Origin: Aculops lycopersici
Taxonomy: Eukaryota; Arthropoda; Arachnida; Trombidiformes; Eriophyidae
Direction of reading: 5' to 3'
NCBI GenBank assembly: GCA_015350385.1
Contig: WNKI01000001.1
Location: 10,308,906-10,372,905 of the forward strand
DNA length: 64,000 nt
Both the position numbers and the translations under genes were made by a program. This document shows, in pieces, positions 30,746 to 39,710 of the stretch (its first letter is position 1; every line of letters begins with the position of its first letter). The notes under the pieces were generated by a model. The model did no database searches and was not told the origin of the DNA. It saw nothing but the letters and a program-made list of their open reading frames with translations.

Positions 30746-33060
30746 GGTGCAGACCGGGAGCTGTCATCCAGCGTTCTGTTTCCGCGCGCCGTGCGTCTTA
30801 TTGTTGGGTCTGGTTCAGATAGTAAGGTTATTGGATTGTATAGGTGGAATAGGCACAATTGGTTTATGACAAATAGGTGACAAGTCGATGACGGGTTTGC
30901 GTATTAGAGTAATCAAGTGCATGAAGCGAAGGGCAAGTCATGTTTTCCCTAGAGCGAACAACAGAAAACAGCTGATTCGCGTGCGACAACAAAAACATGT
31001 GCGTTTTTCGAGCGGTTGACGTGAAGTACTGCCCTAACTTCTGTCTGTTGAGTAAGCCCGCTTTTTGTCAGCCACACGCACGAATTGCCGCACGCGGGCT
31101 ACTTTTTGTTCGCCTTAGACACTCTAAATCCCGTTGCTCCGAGCGAATAAGTTGCATCGATCCACTAGTCGGTTACTATTGACCGGGAGCAGTAGGGGGC
31201 GTGAAAGCGTTTTACCGAGAGACAAGTTGAAAGCGGGCTAACATAGCCGGCTAATGCTCGAACTGGACGCGCACTGGACTCGTTTGCAAACACGACAACG
31301 TCACAAACCCGTTAGCTCGCTCACCTTAACTGTCACATAAACTTGACGCGCCTAACAAATGGCCATCCATACGAGTCTGCAGTTGCAATTAATAGCAAAG
31401 TGTAACATAGCATGAGCAGTAGCAGCAGCGGTAAAAAAGAGAACGAGGAATACGGAAAGGGTGGCCGCGCGCGTGACGGCCACCAGCTAGTGGTGGAATC
31501 GGGAGCGAGTGTGAGCCCACCAGTGGCCGGTTCGTGTGGCCCACTTGCCAGAGTGTGGCTATCGAGTGTCAGGCTACTCGAATTGGGAGGCTCGGAGCAC
31601 CTTCTTGCTTGGCGCTCATCCGGGGAGTTTCTATTTCTGGCCAGCGAGTGTAAGTTGATCAGATATCCTTGGCTAGCTAAGTCGCGCGGCTCAACTGACT
31701 TGTGAGTTGCGGTGACAAGAGCGAGCGGACGGAGAGTCAACAAGTTGCGGGCCTTCTAAGGTAAGCCAGACGGCGGGAGCAACGGGCGCCCAGCGTTTGT
31801 TTCATTTGGTGGCACGGGTGTTTAGTTGCGTCAATATACAGTACGAACAATTGCGGTTCGGAGTGGAGACGCGCCGTCGACGAGTGGCTTGTCAAGCTGG
31901 TCGACTTTTGTTTGGTTACTTGTTGTTTGTTGTGCGATTGGTGGTGCCACTTGTTGCGCCGCTCAGGTCGACGTCGTGGGTTCTCTTGCTGCAATCTAAA
32001 TAAAGGCGACAACTACAACAACGACAGCGACAACAACAACAACAACAACAACCACCACCACGACACTGCCAGCCGGATGATACAATCGCTAGTGTGTCCG
32101 CCGCCAACAGCCGGGCTGGCGGATCGTGAGCGAACAAGTCGGTTGATTTGAAAGCTAGCGAGCCAAAGAGCGCGACCAGATTGGTGAGCTAACCCCTGAG
32201 TCGGTGCACTGAGTCCGCAGTTGAGTCACACCGGCCGCAGCGGCCACATAGCGAGAAGCTGTGGGTGGCGCCAGAGATCAATGGGCACCAGGCTCAACGG
32301 GCAACAAGTGGCCGCGCGTTAATCCCGGTGAGTGAGCGAGCAGCTAACTCGCTCGCTGGTTAGCTAACCGACACTGGCTGGCGCTCCTCCGCGCTGACTA
32401 TCACCGGCCACCATCTAGCCAACCGCACTTACTGCAACCGCCGCGATCACGCACTTGACTCGGGAAAACGCAACAATCGACAGGATAATAGGAATACACG
32501 CGGCTGTAGAACACAAAACAATCAAGTGCCACGAAGCCACCAACACCGCGACCAGCAACCGCCAATTGCGCCGGTGATCCCGAGAGCAGCGAGATTAGAA
32601 AGTGAAGCCAGCGAGGAAGCGCGCGAAGAAGCAACAAGTGGATAGTCCACGCGAACAACAAGAGCAGCAGCGTTAGTAGTTGTGGCAGCAATAGCAACAT
32701 TCACACCAATAGCAACAGCAACCATAACCACCGGCCAATCGATCGATCGACTGGCGCCTAGTGCACACGTAGGCAAACCACAACCGCGACCACAAATTTG
32801 CACTTCACGCCCAACTACCCGAACCTCCTGAGTCGCAACGAACGCCCGTCAGTTGGCTTTATCTACACGAAGCAAGCGAACGAGCGGAAAACTTAGTTAT
32901 TGAGCTAGCCATCTTATTTTTCCAATTGCTCTTCTTGATTGAGTCTCTGGTCTAGTGATTTGAGCCAGCCAACTGAACCGAGGAAGGCCTTTCCGATACA
33001 GGCGCTTTTTGTTCGCGCTTGCTCACCGTTTAACACACAATTGATTCACTAGACAACACG
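30746..33060. other. Divergent intergenic region between PRPF6 and the Reeler gene
   Basis: No gene recognised. GC-rich frames here start at non-ATG codons. Contains an (AAC)n run at ~32020-32052. Probably promoters and UTRs of both neighbours. Confidence 0.45.
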
Positions 33061-33681
33061 ATGCTACCACAACCAAGCACAACACATGGGCGCCACTTGT
33101 TGCTCGCGGTCGCCGCGTGCCTGCTCATTCTCGCAGCGGCAGTCACCGGCTTTCCCTCGGGGGCGCCCGACTCAGCTTGCAAAGACATGAAGCCGGGACA
33201 TGGAGTTGAGCCGGCAACCGGCGCCTCTCCCTTCGAGTTGACACAGGATCGTGCGACTGTCGAGGCATCCGGCGAACAGATTAAAGGTGAGTTCCGCTTG
33301 TTGCCAGTGGACCTGACGCCTCGTCACCTGTCTTTCTGATCGCAACCAACTAACACGACCCTCCTCTCAACTAACCTTGATCACGCAGTGACGCTTAGCT
33401 CGCCATCGAAGGCCACCTTCAAGGGACTCTTGGTGCAGGCAGTGAACGAGAAGGGCGAGCCAGTGGGCAAGTTTCTGGCCGGAAAGGGCCTCAGGACGAT
33501 AGATTCGTGCGGCGCTGTGACCCACTCGGACAAGGAGCCGAAGAAGACGGCAACTTTAGTTTGGGAAGCTCCATCTGAGATTAAGTCGCGCGAAGCCATC
33601 GCTTTCAGAGCGACGGTCGTGCAAAAGTTTAGCGAAATCTACACCAACATTAAGTCGACGCTCGCAACCGGAAGCAGATAA
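33061..33681 (+). CDS. Secreted Reeler-domain protein (defense-protein type)
   Basis: Two exons: 33061-33286 and 33389-33681, with a 102-bp GT-AG intron (AAAG|GTGAGT … CACGCAG|TG). The phase-1 join gives 172 residues. Signal peptide LLLAVAACLLILAAAVTG (~13-30). The Reeler domain begins GFPSGAPDSACKDMKPGHG and continues VTLSSPSKATFKGLLVQAV, with LVWEAPSEIKSREAIAFRA and a closing VQKFSEIYTNI strand. Single-domain Reeler proteins in arthropods are haemolymph proteins often induced by infection; that role here is by family only. The usual second Cys is present (DSCG). Confidence 0.9.
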
Positions 33682-33975
33682 TAATCCAGATGAACAACAT
33701 TTGCCAATCGAACGAACGGAGTAACGAATCTGCAGTGGCTGGCGATCATTTGCGAGATCAAGCCGACAAATACAGCATCAATGCGAAACATGTGAAGATA
33801 GAGGCAACACTAATGAGTGATCATGGTGCGAGCCACAAGTTAATTATATGTTGTAGGTGATAAAGAGTTAGTTGTAATAGTAGTCAAGCGCTTTATTGGT
33901 TCACAATGCTTTGGAGTATACTAAATGAAATAGTTGCTTTTCGAGTTTAAAACTACTGATCGCTATGAATAAACC

Positions 33976-34608
33976 TCAGGCCCTTTTAATAGAGTAGTTG
34001 AGGCCGGCGTTGTTGTCCCAGTAAACTTGCTGGTCCTCCGGGAGGTCGGTCTTGCCAGTAGCGTACCTGACTGCAAACTGGACCCGCTGGCCTGTCTGGA
34101 AGTGTTTCACTTGGTTGGTGACGTTGAATGTTGAGATGAACTTGTCCGACCAGCCGTCGCAGCTGCCCGGCTTGTAGCTAGCGGCGCAGTCCGTAAACGT
34201 GTGCCAGGAATCGGTGGTATATCTCACTATAACTGATTTATAATAAGCTAAATTTAAAACTCTTATTGTGCATGTGACGGTGACGCTGTTTTGGTTGGAA
34301 TTGGTATTGCAAGTTTCTAGGTGGACTTTGTTTAATCTAACGCGCTCCTTGAAGCTGATCAAGCTGATAGGTTGTGTGAATTCGCATATGAAATTTGGAT
34401 ACTGTTGGTGGCTGAGGATGTTGACAAAGTAATAGTTGCTTATGAGGTCGAATAAAAAGATGCTGACCAATTCCATGCCCACGCTATCGGCGAAACGAAC
34501 CCGCCGCTCACCTTTTGGTTTCTGGGGGCCGCTCCGACGTCGAACGTCGGAGGATAGCGCCGTAGTTGTTGGCGGGGCCGCCGACGAAGTTGAGCCTTCG
34601 AATTCCAT
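33976..34608 (-). CDS. PPP1R3: PP1 regulatory subunit 3 (glycogen-targeting), with an Asterix-derived N-terminus
   Basis: Targets protein phosphatase 1 to glycogen. 210 residues, no intron. RVRFADS (36-42) is the PP1-docking RVxF motif with the family VRFADxxGxxL context. NKVHLE begins the CBM21 carbohydrate-binding domain: VRVLNLAYYKSVIVRYTTDS-type strand, GSCDGWSDKFISTF, then VQFAVRYATG and YWDNNAGLNYSI. A ~25-residue insertion (FDLISNYYFVNILSHQQYP) sits between RVxF and CBM21. The first 24 residues (MEFEGSTSSA … SSDVRR) are identical to exon 1 of Asterix at 37398-37486, differing only by three synonymous changes, and upstream DNA is also duplicated. So the promoter and start of this gene are borrowed. 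Confidence 0.93.
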   Translation of the reverse strand: MEFEGSTSSAAPPTTTALSSDVRRRSGPQKPKGERRVRFADSVGMELVSIFLFDLISNYYFVNILSHQQYPNFICEFTQPISLISFKERVRLNKVHLETCNTNSNQNSVTVTCTIRVLNLAYYKSVIVRYTTDSWHTFTDCAASYKPGSCDGWSDKFISTFNVTNQVKHFQTGQRVQFAVRYATGKTDLPEDQQVYWDNNAGLNYSIKRA

Positions 34609-35708
34609 TGCACTAGTTACTCTGTTTCCTTGCTATAATTTGTTTGAGAAGGAGTCGCAGGAGTTTTCTTGAATTGCTGCTACTGTTAAAAGTGGCCACC
34701 GTTTAGCCAAACTGATGGATCGTTGGTGAAATGACTGCTTGTGTTGACTAATGTGGCGTGGTATTGGCGAAGTTGGCGGAACTTTGGTGTCCCAAGTTGA
34801 AGTTAAAGTTGATGATGTTGTTGTTGTTGTTGTTGTCGCCGAAGAGGCAATTTGTTAGCATATAATATATTTACACCCAAACAAGCAAGTGATTGCCAGT
34901 AAACAAGCAAGTGACTGCCAGTATAATTTTATGTATCGTTCAATATACGATCAATATAGCAACTGTCAAGTAGATCGCCGAATGTTAATAGGCGATGATA
35001 ATAACAATACAATAATAATTTTGTCTGGGGAAAACAAAAAACACGACTTTCACATGGGCGAAGTGGATGGAGGTGGTTGTTGCGCCTGTTGTTGGCTCGC
35101 CTGATGCGTTACGCTCGCGTTTTCTACTCCATTCTCACCGCGTTTTGTCGTAGCTTTGCTAGGTCAACTTTATTATATATACGCTATACAACACTTAATT
35201 TCTTACTGCTAAGACTGCATAGCAAACGCATGCTCTTATATACGCCTGTTCGGGTTCTCGATGTTGACACGCCCCTTTGCTTTCGGACTGGGATTTCCCG
35301 AGTTAACCGCACAGAATGATGGTGCATGCGACAGGTTGCTCCGTCTCTGTGCCGACAGGCAAGTATCCCTGTGCGGCACAGAGCCGCCTCCTTCGAGAGG
35401 ATTACAACTTGCATCAATCTAGATAGAAAAAAACTATGACTCGCCTCCCCTAAATTACCAACGAGTGCCAATTGGCTGGGAGGCGACCGAAGAATTTGTC
35501 CATTGTTCGCCCTGAGGCTCGATCCATCCGGTCGAATCCAGCACCAGCTGACTGGTCCTATGCCGTTTAGTCACATGGAGCTCCTGCTACCCCTGACGGC
35601 GAAATAAAAGTAAGCTTGGGCTTAATCCTGATCGGTAGTGTCGCCTCCGCCGCCAATTGAGTGAAAAGGCTAGACTCGAAGCTTGGCGGGCTAATGTCTA
35701 GCTCGGCG
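34536..35708. repeat. Segmental duplication, copy 1 (PPP1R3 5' end to Asterix 3' end)
   Basis: Matches 37414-39728 at high identity with small indels. Starts within codon 24 of PPP1R3, covers its 5' UTR and promoter, and ends 5 bp from the Asterix stop. Lacks the mariner element found in copy 2, and carries a copy-specific ~193-bp segment (35145-35337). Confidence 0.9.
35345..35383 (+). other. Conserved hairpin, copy 1
   Basis: Arms ctctgtgccg / cggcacagag, then acagg / cctgt with one bulged G, and an 8-nt loop (caagtatc). The stem is identical in the copy at 39355-39393; only the loop differs. Confidence 0.55.
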
Positions 35709-35712
35709 TCGC

Positions 35713-37486
35713 TTAAACTGGTGGTGCTGGTGTCGTGGACGAGCTGGCCACTTGTTGCTGCTGCTGGCTCGCGCTCGCCGCGACCAGCGCCACGGACATG
35801 GGCTGCGGATTGGCCAAGTAGCACATGACAATGGACGAGATGGACAACATAAAGGTGCTCATAATCTGTTTGCCATCGTGATTGGCACGCAAGTTTGCAT
35901 TACTCACGGCAGCGGCCAGTAAGCCAAACCAGGCGCAAAGCTTGTACTTGACGAGAATGCCAGCCATGCCCAACATCATGCCCACCACATTCATTATCTC
36001 AGATGTACTGTCCTCGCTAACAATATCTGCCCAGAAGCTCAGACGGTACCTAATTGATGGATTCAGTGTTGGGCGATGATTTGGATGGTTACAGTGGCAG
36101 TTGCAGTTGCAATTGTTTTGGTGGTGGCAGTGGTAGCGGGGGTGGTCGTCGTCGTGGGTCGTCGCGTAATCGCTCCTCGAGTGGTCGGGTTAAGTTGGCG
36201 AGTTAAGAGGTTTCATTGTTGTTTTTGCGTAACAACGAACAATCGGTAGTTCACCATCGAGATCAACGCAGTTCACCAGATACGACACCCAAACACATTT
36301 CATGACCATCCACAGAGACGGGTTATGTCGGAGGCGCGCATAGGTCGCGGCGGTCATCATGCGGCGGCGACATTAGTCGGCGGTTGGTTTGGTTTGATTG
36401 TTGCGAGAGTTCGGTGGGTGGCCGCCATAGAAGTCGGCATTCGGAGGCGATAGACCAATGAGCAATGAAGTTTATATGTTCGATGTCACGCCAGATGCAT
36501 TAGGGTGTCGGGTAAGCATTTAGCACGGTTGTGGTCGGTGGCGGCAGCAAGAGTGATATTTGAGTGCGATAAGTTTCAAGTTTTGAAAGTTGAGAATCGT
36601 CGGTTGGTTTGGCCGACCATTAGGCACAGAGCAAATGATGAGTAGCAAAAACATTGGACGATAGAGATGGCGAGATTTGTTAGTTAGATTAAATTTAAAC
36701 ATGGTGTTATCATAACTCGCACCGCAGAACAACACCGAGACGAACGCTACCACCACAACCAGCCGCTCATCTTGACTTTAGTCCTCGTCGCTCCAATCGA
36801 TCGATCCAATCAATTGCAACTTAGGTTATTGTGTGCTTGCCAGGTTGCTTGCTAGGCGCAAAGTGGCAGCTTGGCGAGCTCTTCGTCTACTTTGGCACAA
36901 CTCACTTGCGGTGAGACAACAGCGACGACGACGACGACAAGTCGATAATATCAAAATGCTAGGCTCGCTCCTATGGTCGTGCTAGTGGCCTATTGGTCTT
37001 GATGCGTCAAGTTGACTCTTGTTTGTCTGCTCTCTCGCTCTCTCTTCCTCTCCTCCTCCTCCTCCTCCTCCTCTCTTCTACTCCACTATTCTACTCTACT
37101 ATTCTACTAGTCTAATCTCGAATTAATTCGACTCGACTCTACTCATCATATAGGCGGTTCAATGCAAATTCCCTTCGCATTCACTGTTGTTATCCTGAAC
37201 TTTGAGGATAGCTTGTTCATTCGCAAATCACTCCACGACTGCGTGTTCGCTAGGAACTCCAGAGTTCTCGTGGCAGTTGCAATCCAAGTGCGTAGATCCA
37301 AATGTATCGGTAGTCGATCGGCTCCAAGTTCGAATGGTTGCTGGTCTTGGCGGGGCGCTGTTGCAGGGGCTGGCGAGCATGAGCAGATAGTACTTACGGA
37401 TGAATTTTATCTGGACGTCTAACGTCGGAGGATAGAGCTGTAGTTGTTGGCGGGGCCGCCGACGAAGTTGAGCCTTCGAATTCCAT
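35713..37486 (-). CDS. WDR83OS: Asterix / WDR83OS, PAT-complex subunit
   Basis: Small ER membrane protein that with CCDC47 forms the PAT intramembrane chaperone. Two exons: 37398-37486 and 35713-36049, with a 1348-bp GT-AG intron (CATCC|GTAAGT … CAATTAG|GTACCG). The join restores SSDVRRPDKIHPYRLSFWAD, aligning with the family N-terminal DPRRPNKxxRY. The body is canonical: IMNVVGMMLGMAGILVKYK, LCAWFGLLAAAVSNAN, then GKQIMSTFMLSISSIVMCYL and NPQPM. 141 residues versus ~106 in human; the extra is a Ser/Thr/Ala/Gln tail with a poly-Q run. The stop is 5 bp from duplicated DNA, so its 3' UTR is the copied segment. Confidence 0.9.
36050..37397 (-). other. Asterix intron 1
   Basis: 1348 bp, far longer than other introns nearby. 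Contains (CCT)n at ~37050-37071 and TCTACTCTAC-type simple sequence; no gene recognised. Confidence 0.7.
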
Positions 37487-37955
37487 TGCACTAGTTACTC
37501 TGTTTCCTTGCTATAATTAGTTTGAGAAGGAGTCGCAGGAGTTTGCTTGAATTGCTGCTACTGTTGAAAGTGGCCGCCGTTTACCCAAACTCGTGGGTGA
37601 AATGACTGCTTTTGTTGACTTATGTGGCGTGGTATTGGCGAAGTCGGCGGAACTTTGGTGTCCCAAGTTGAAGTTGAAGTTAAAGTTAATAATATATTTA
37701 CACCCCAAACAAGCAAGTGATTTCCAGTATAATTTTATGTATCGTTCTGGAGAATCAATATAGCAACTGTCAAGTGGATCGCCGAATGTTAATAGGCGAT
37801 GATAATAATAATACAATGATACAGTGGGATACTTTTATTTTGTCCAATTTCGCGCATTATCATTTTTGAAGTGAACGTGTTTTCTGTGTCTTTTTGCTTG
37901 AGCGGGCAACTTCAAATGCATAATAAATCACTAATGTAGCTTCGCTATGTAAATC

Positions 37956-38975
37956 TTACCACCTGGTGGGTCCTCCGTTTGCTGACCGGATATCTTGCAT
38001 CCTTTTCTCTAGTGAATTGTATAGACTCTCTACATGCATCTCGCCAACTCCTCTCCAGATTATTTGTATTATATTTATCATTTCTTCTCTATTTTGCTGC
38101 TGGCCATTTCTATATATGTAATCTCTGAACTTTTTCTTTAGGATACCGAATGCATTCTCTATTATGTTCATGTCGGGACTGTAGGGTGGGATTTTAACAA
38201 AATATTTCATATAATCTTTCTCTTTCAAGTAGGAAATTGTCTCTTTTGATGTGGAAAATCTAGCATTGTCGTGGAGAATCAGGAAGTCGTCGTTAGGTAA
38301 ACTTTTCTTTAAATCTTCTATCATGATGGTAATACAGTGACAATATTGTTCTGAGTTCATTCTATCGTAAAATATAATCTCGTGGGTACCTTGGCGACTA
38401 ATATAAGCGAATCCATTTAGGCGGCGCTTCTGATTCACATATTGAATAATGTTTTCCGGTTCGTATCTAGATCCTCTAGCGCGCCATACTCTTATCCTAT
38501 CTTTTCCTTGGTCGCATATTCCAAATTCGTCGCAAAATACTATCTTGTTCCAATAGTCTTGTGTCCAGTTTGATCTTAATGTTGCTACTCTAGCTCTAAA
38601 GTCTCTGTTTTCTTGATTGACATAAAATTTTTTCGGTGAAACAAACTGCTTAAAGTTGGTAAATTTCTTAAGATATCTTGTTAAAGTTGCTTCACATATA
38701 TTTAAGTCTAATCTTGATAGAATTTCTTGCTTGGTGTCTGTATTATTCACTTTTACAAAGTCGATTACCTCACTTATCTCTTCTGTTGTCAACTTGGTCC
38801 TTCGTTTGTTTGGCTTCCTGTCGACTCGCCGCTCCCTATCCCAAGTCGCTAGCCGGCGCTTTATAGTTCTGGGGCTCACCCCATACTTCGCCGCTAGCTC
38901 CTTGGGACTCATAGTTTTGCGAAGCTCGATGACCTCGGTCATCTTGGTGCGAGTAAGCTTGTGGGGGGTTGACAT
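37956..38975 (-). CDS. Tc1/mariner transposase
   Basis: 339 residues, no frameshift or stop. N-terminal paired-type helix-turn-helix region: TKMTEVIELRKTMSPKELAA and YGVSPRTIKRRLATW (~10-46), then a second basic HTH (~58-110). DDE catalytic residues: FCDEFG (first Asp), LHDNARFS (second Asp), PYSPDMNIIENAF (Glu). I count 36 residues between the second Asp and the Glu, so the spacing is DD36E rather than classic Tc1 DD34E. The frame is complete and TIRs are nearly intact, consistent with recent activity. A (GA)n tract lies just upstream (38993-39029). Confidence 0.95.
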   Translation of the reverse strand: MSTPHKLTRTKMTEVIELRKTMSPKELAAKYGVSPRTIKRRLATWDRERRVDRKPNKRRTKLTTEEISEVIDFVKVNNTDTKQEILSRLDLNICEATLTRYLKKFTNFKQFVSPKKFYVNQENRDFRARVATLRSNWTQDYWNKIVFCDEFGICDQGKDRIRVWRARGSRYEPENIIQYVNQKRRLNGFAYISRQGTHEIIFYDRMNSEQYCHCITIMIEDLKKSLPNDDFLILHDNARFSTSKETISYLKEKDYMKYFVKIPPYSPDMNIIENAFGILKKKFRDYIYRNGQQQNREEMINIIQIIWRGVGEMHVESLYNSLEKRMQDIRSANGGPTRW

Positions 38976-38992
38976 AGCGCCGGAAGTGACGA

Positions 38993-39029
38993 GAGAGAGA
39001 GAGAGAGAGAAAGAAAGATAAAGAAAGAA
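38993..39029. repeat. (GA)n / (GAAA)n simple repeat inside the transposon
   Basis: Run of agag units passing into aaag units, 5' of the transposase start. Confidence 0.85.
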
Positions 39030-39354
39030 AGAGTTCGAGATATTGCAAAAATATCAATTAAATATGCACCCGCAAGGGGCGCCCACGCAACAAGGTGTCA
39101 CATCCTAATTAATACCTAATTAGGTTAATGTGCGAACGAGTTATTTATTTAAAATTGGCGCTTACCTGAGCGATATGCGTATTCGACGAGTGGACAAAAT
39201 AAAAGAATCCTACTGTAGTTTTGTCTCGGGAAAACAAAGAAAAACACGACTTTCACATGGGCGAAGTGGATGGAGGTGGTTGTTGCGCCTGTTGTTGGCT
39301 CGCCTGATGCGTTACGCTCGCGTTTTCTACTCCATTCTCACCGCGTTACTCCGT

Positions 39355-39393
39355 CTCTGTGCCGACAGGCAAGGGTCCCTGTGCGGCACAGAG
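39355..39393 (+). other. Conserved hairpin, copy 2
   Basis: Same stem as 35345-35383; the loop reads caagggtc instead of caagtatc. Confidence 0.55.
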
Positions 39394-39622
39394 CCATCTC
39401 TGCCGAGAGGTTTGCAACTTGCACCAATCTAGATAGAAAACAACTATCACTCCCCTCTCCTTAAATTTCCAACGAGTTCAAACTGGCCCCAGCCACCAGG
39501 AGGCGACCGAAGAATTGTGTCCATTGTTCGCCCTGAGGCTCGATCCATCCGATCGAATCCAGCACCAGCTGACTGGTCCTATGCCGTTTAGTCACATGGA
39601 GCTCCTGCTACCCTGACGGCGA

Positions 39623-39652
39623 ATCAGGATTAAGCTTGGGCTTAATCCTGAT
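39623..39652. repeat. Perfect inverted repeat
   Basis: 13-bp arms (atcaggattaagc / gcttaatcctgat) around a ttgg loop. The copy at 35603-35632 keeps only the right arm. Confidence 0.8.
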
Positions 39653-39710
39653 CGGTAGTGTCGCCACCGCGGCCAAGTGAGTGAAAAGGCTAGACTCGAA
39701 GCTTGGCGGG

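Larger units (their letters stand above)
37822..39215 (-). mobile_element. Tc1/mariner-type DNA transposon, full length
   Basis: 1394 bp flanked by TA target duplication (37820-37821 and 39216-39217). Terminal inverted repeats of about 25 bp begin CAGTGGGATACTTTTATTTT at the left and CAGTAGGATTCTTTTATTTT at the right (two mismatches). Carries one intact transposase. The duplicated copy of this locus at ~35018-35024 has a single TA and no insertion, so both ends are confirmed by the empty site. Confidence 0.95.

Noticed and set aside
34889..35319. Short plus frames in the duplicated segment
   Set aside because: Frames are broken differently in the two copies, and the shared part is explained as Asterix promoter and 3' flank of the neighbouring gene.
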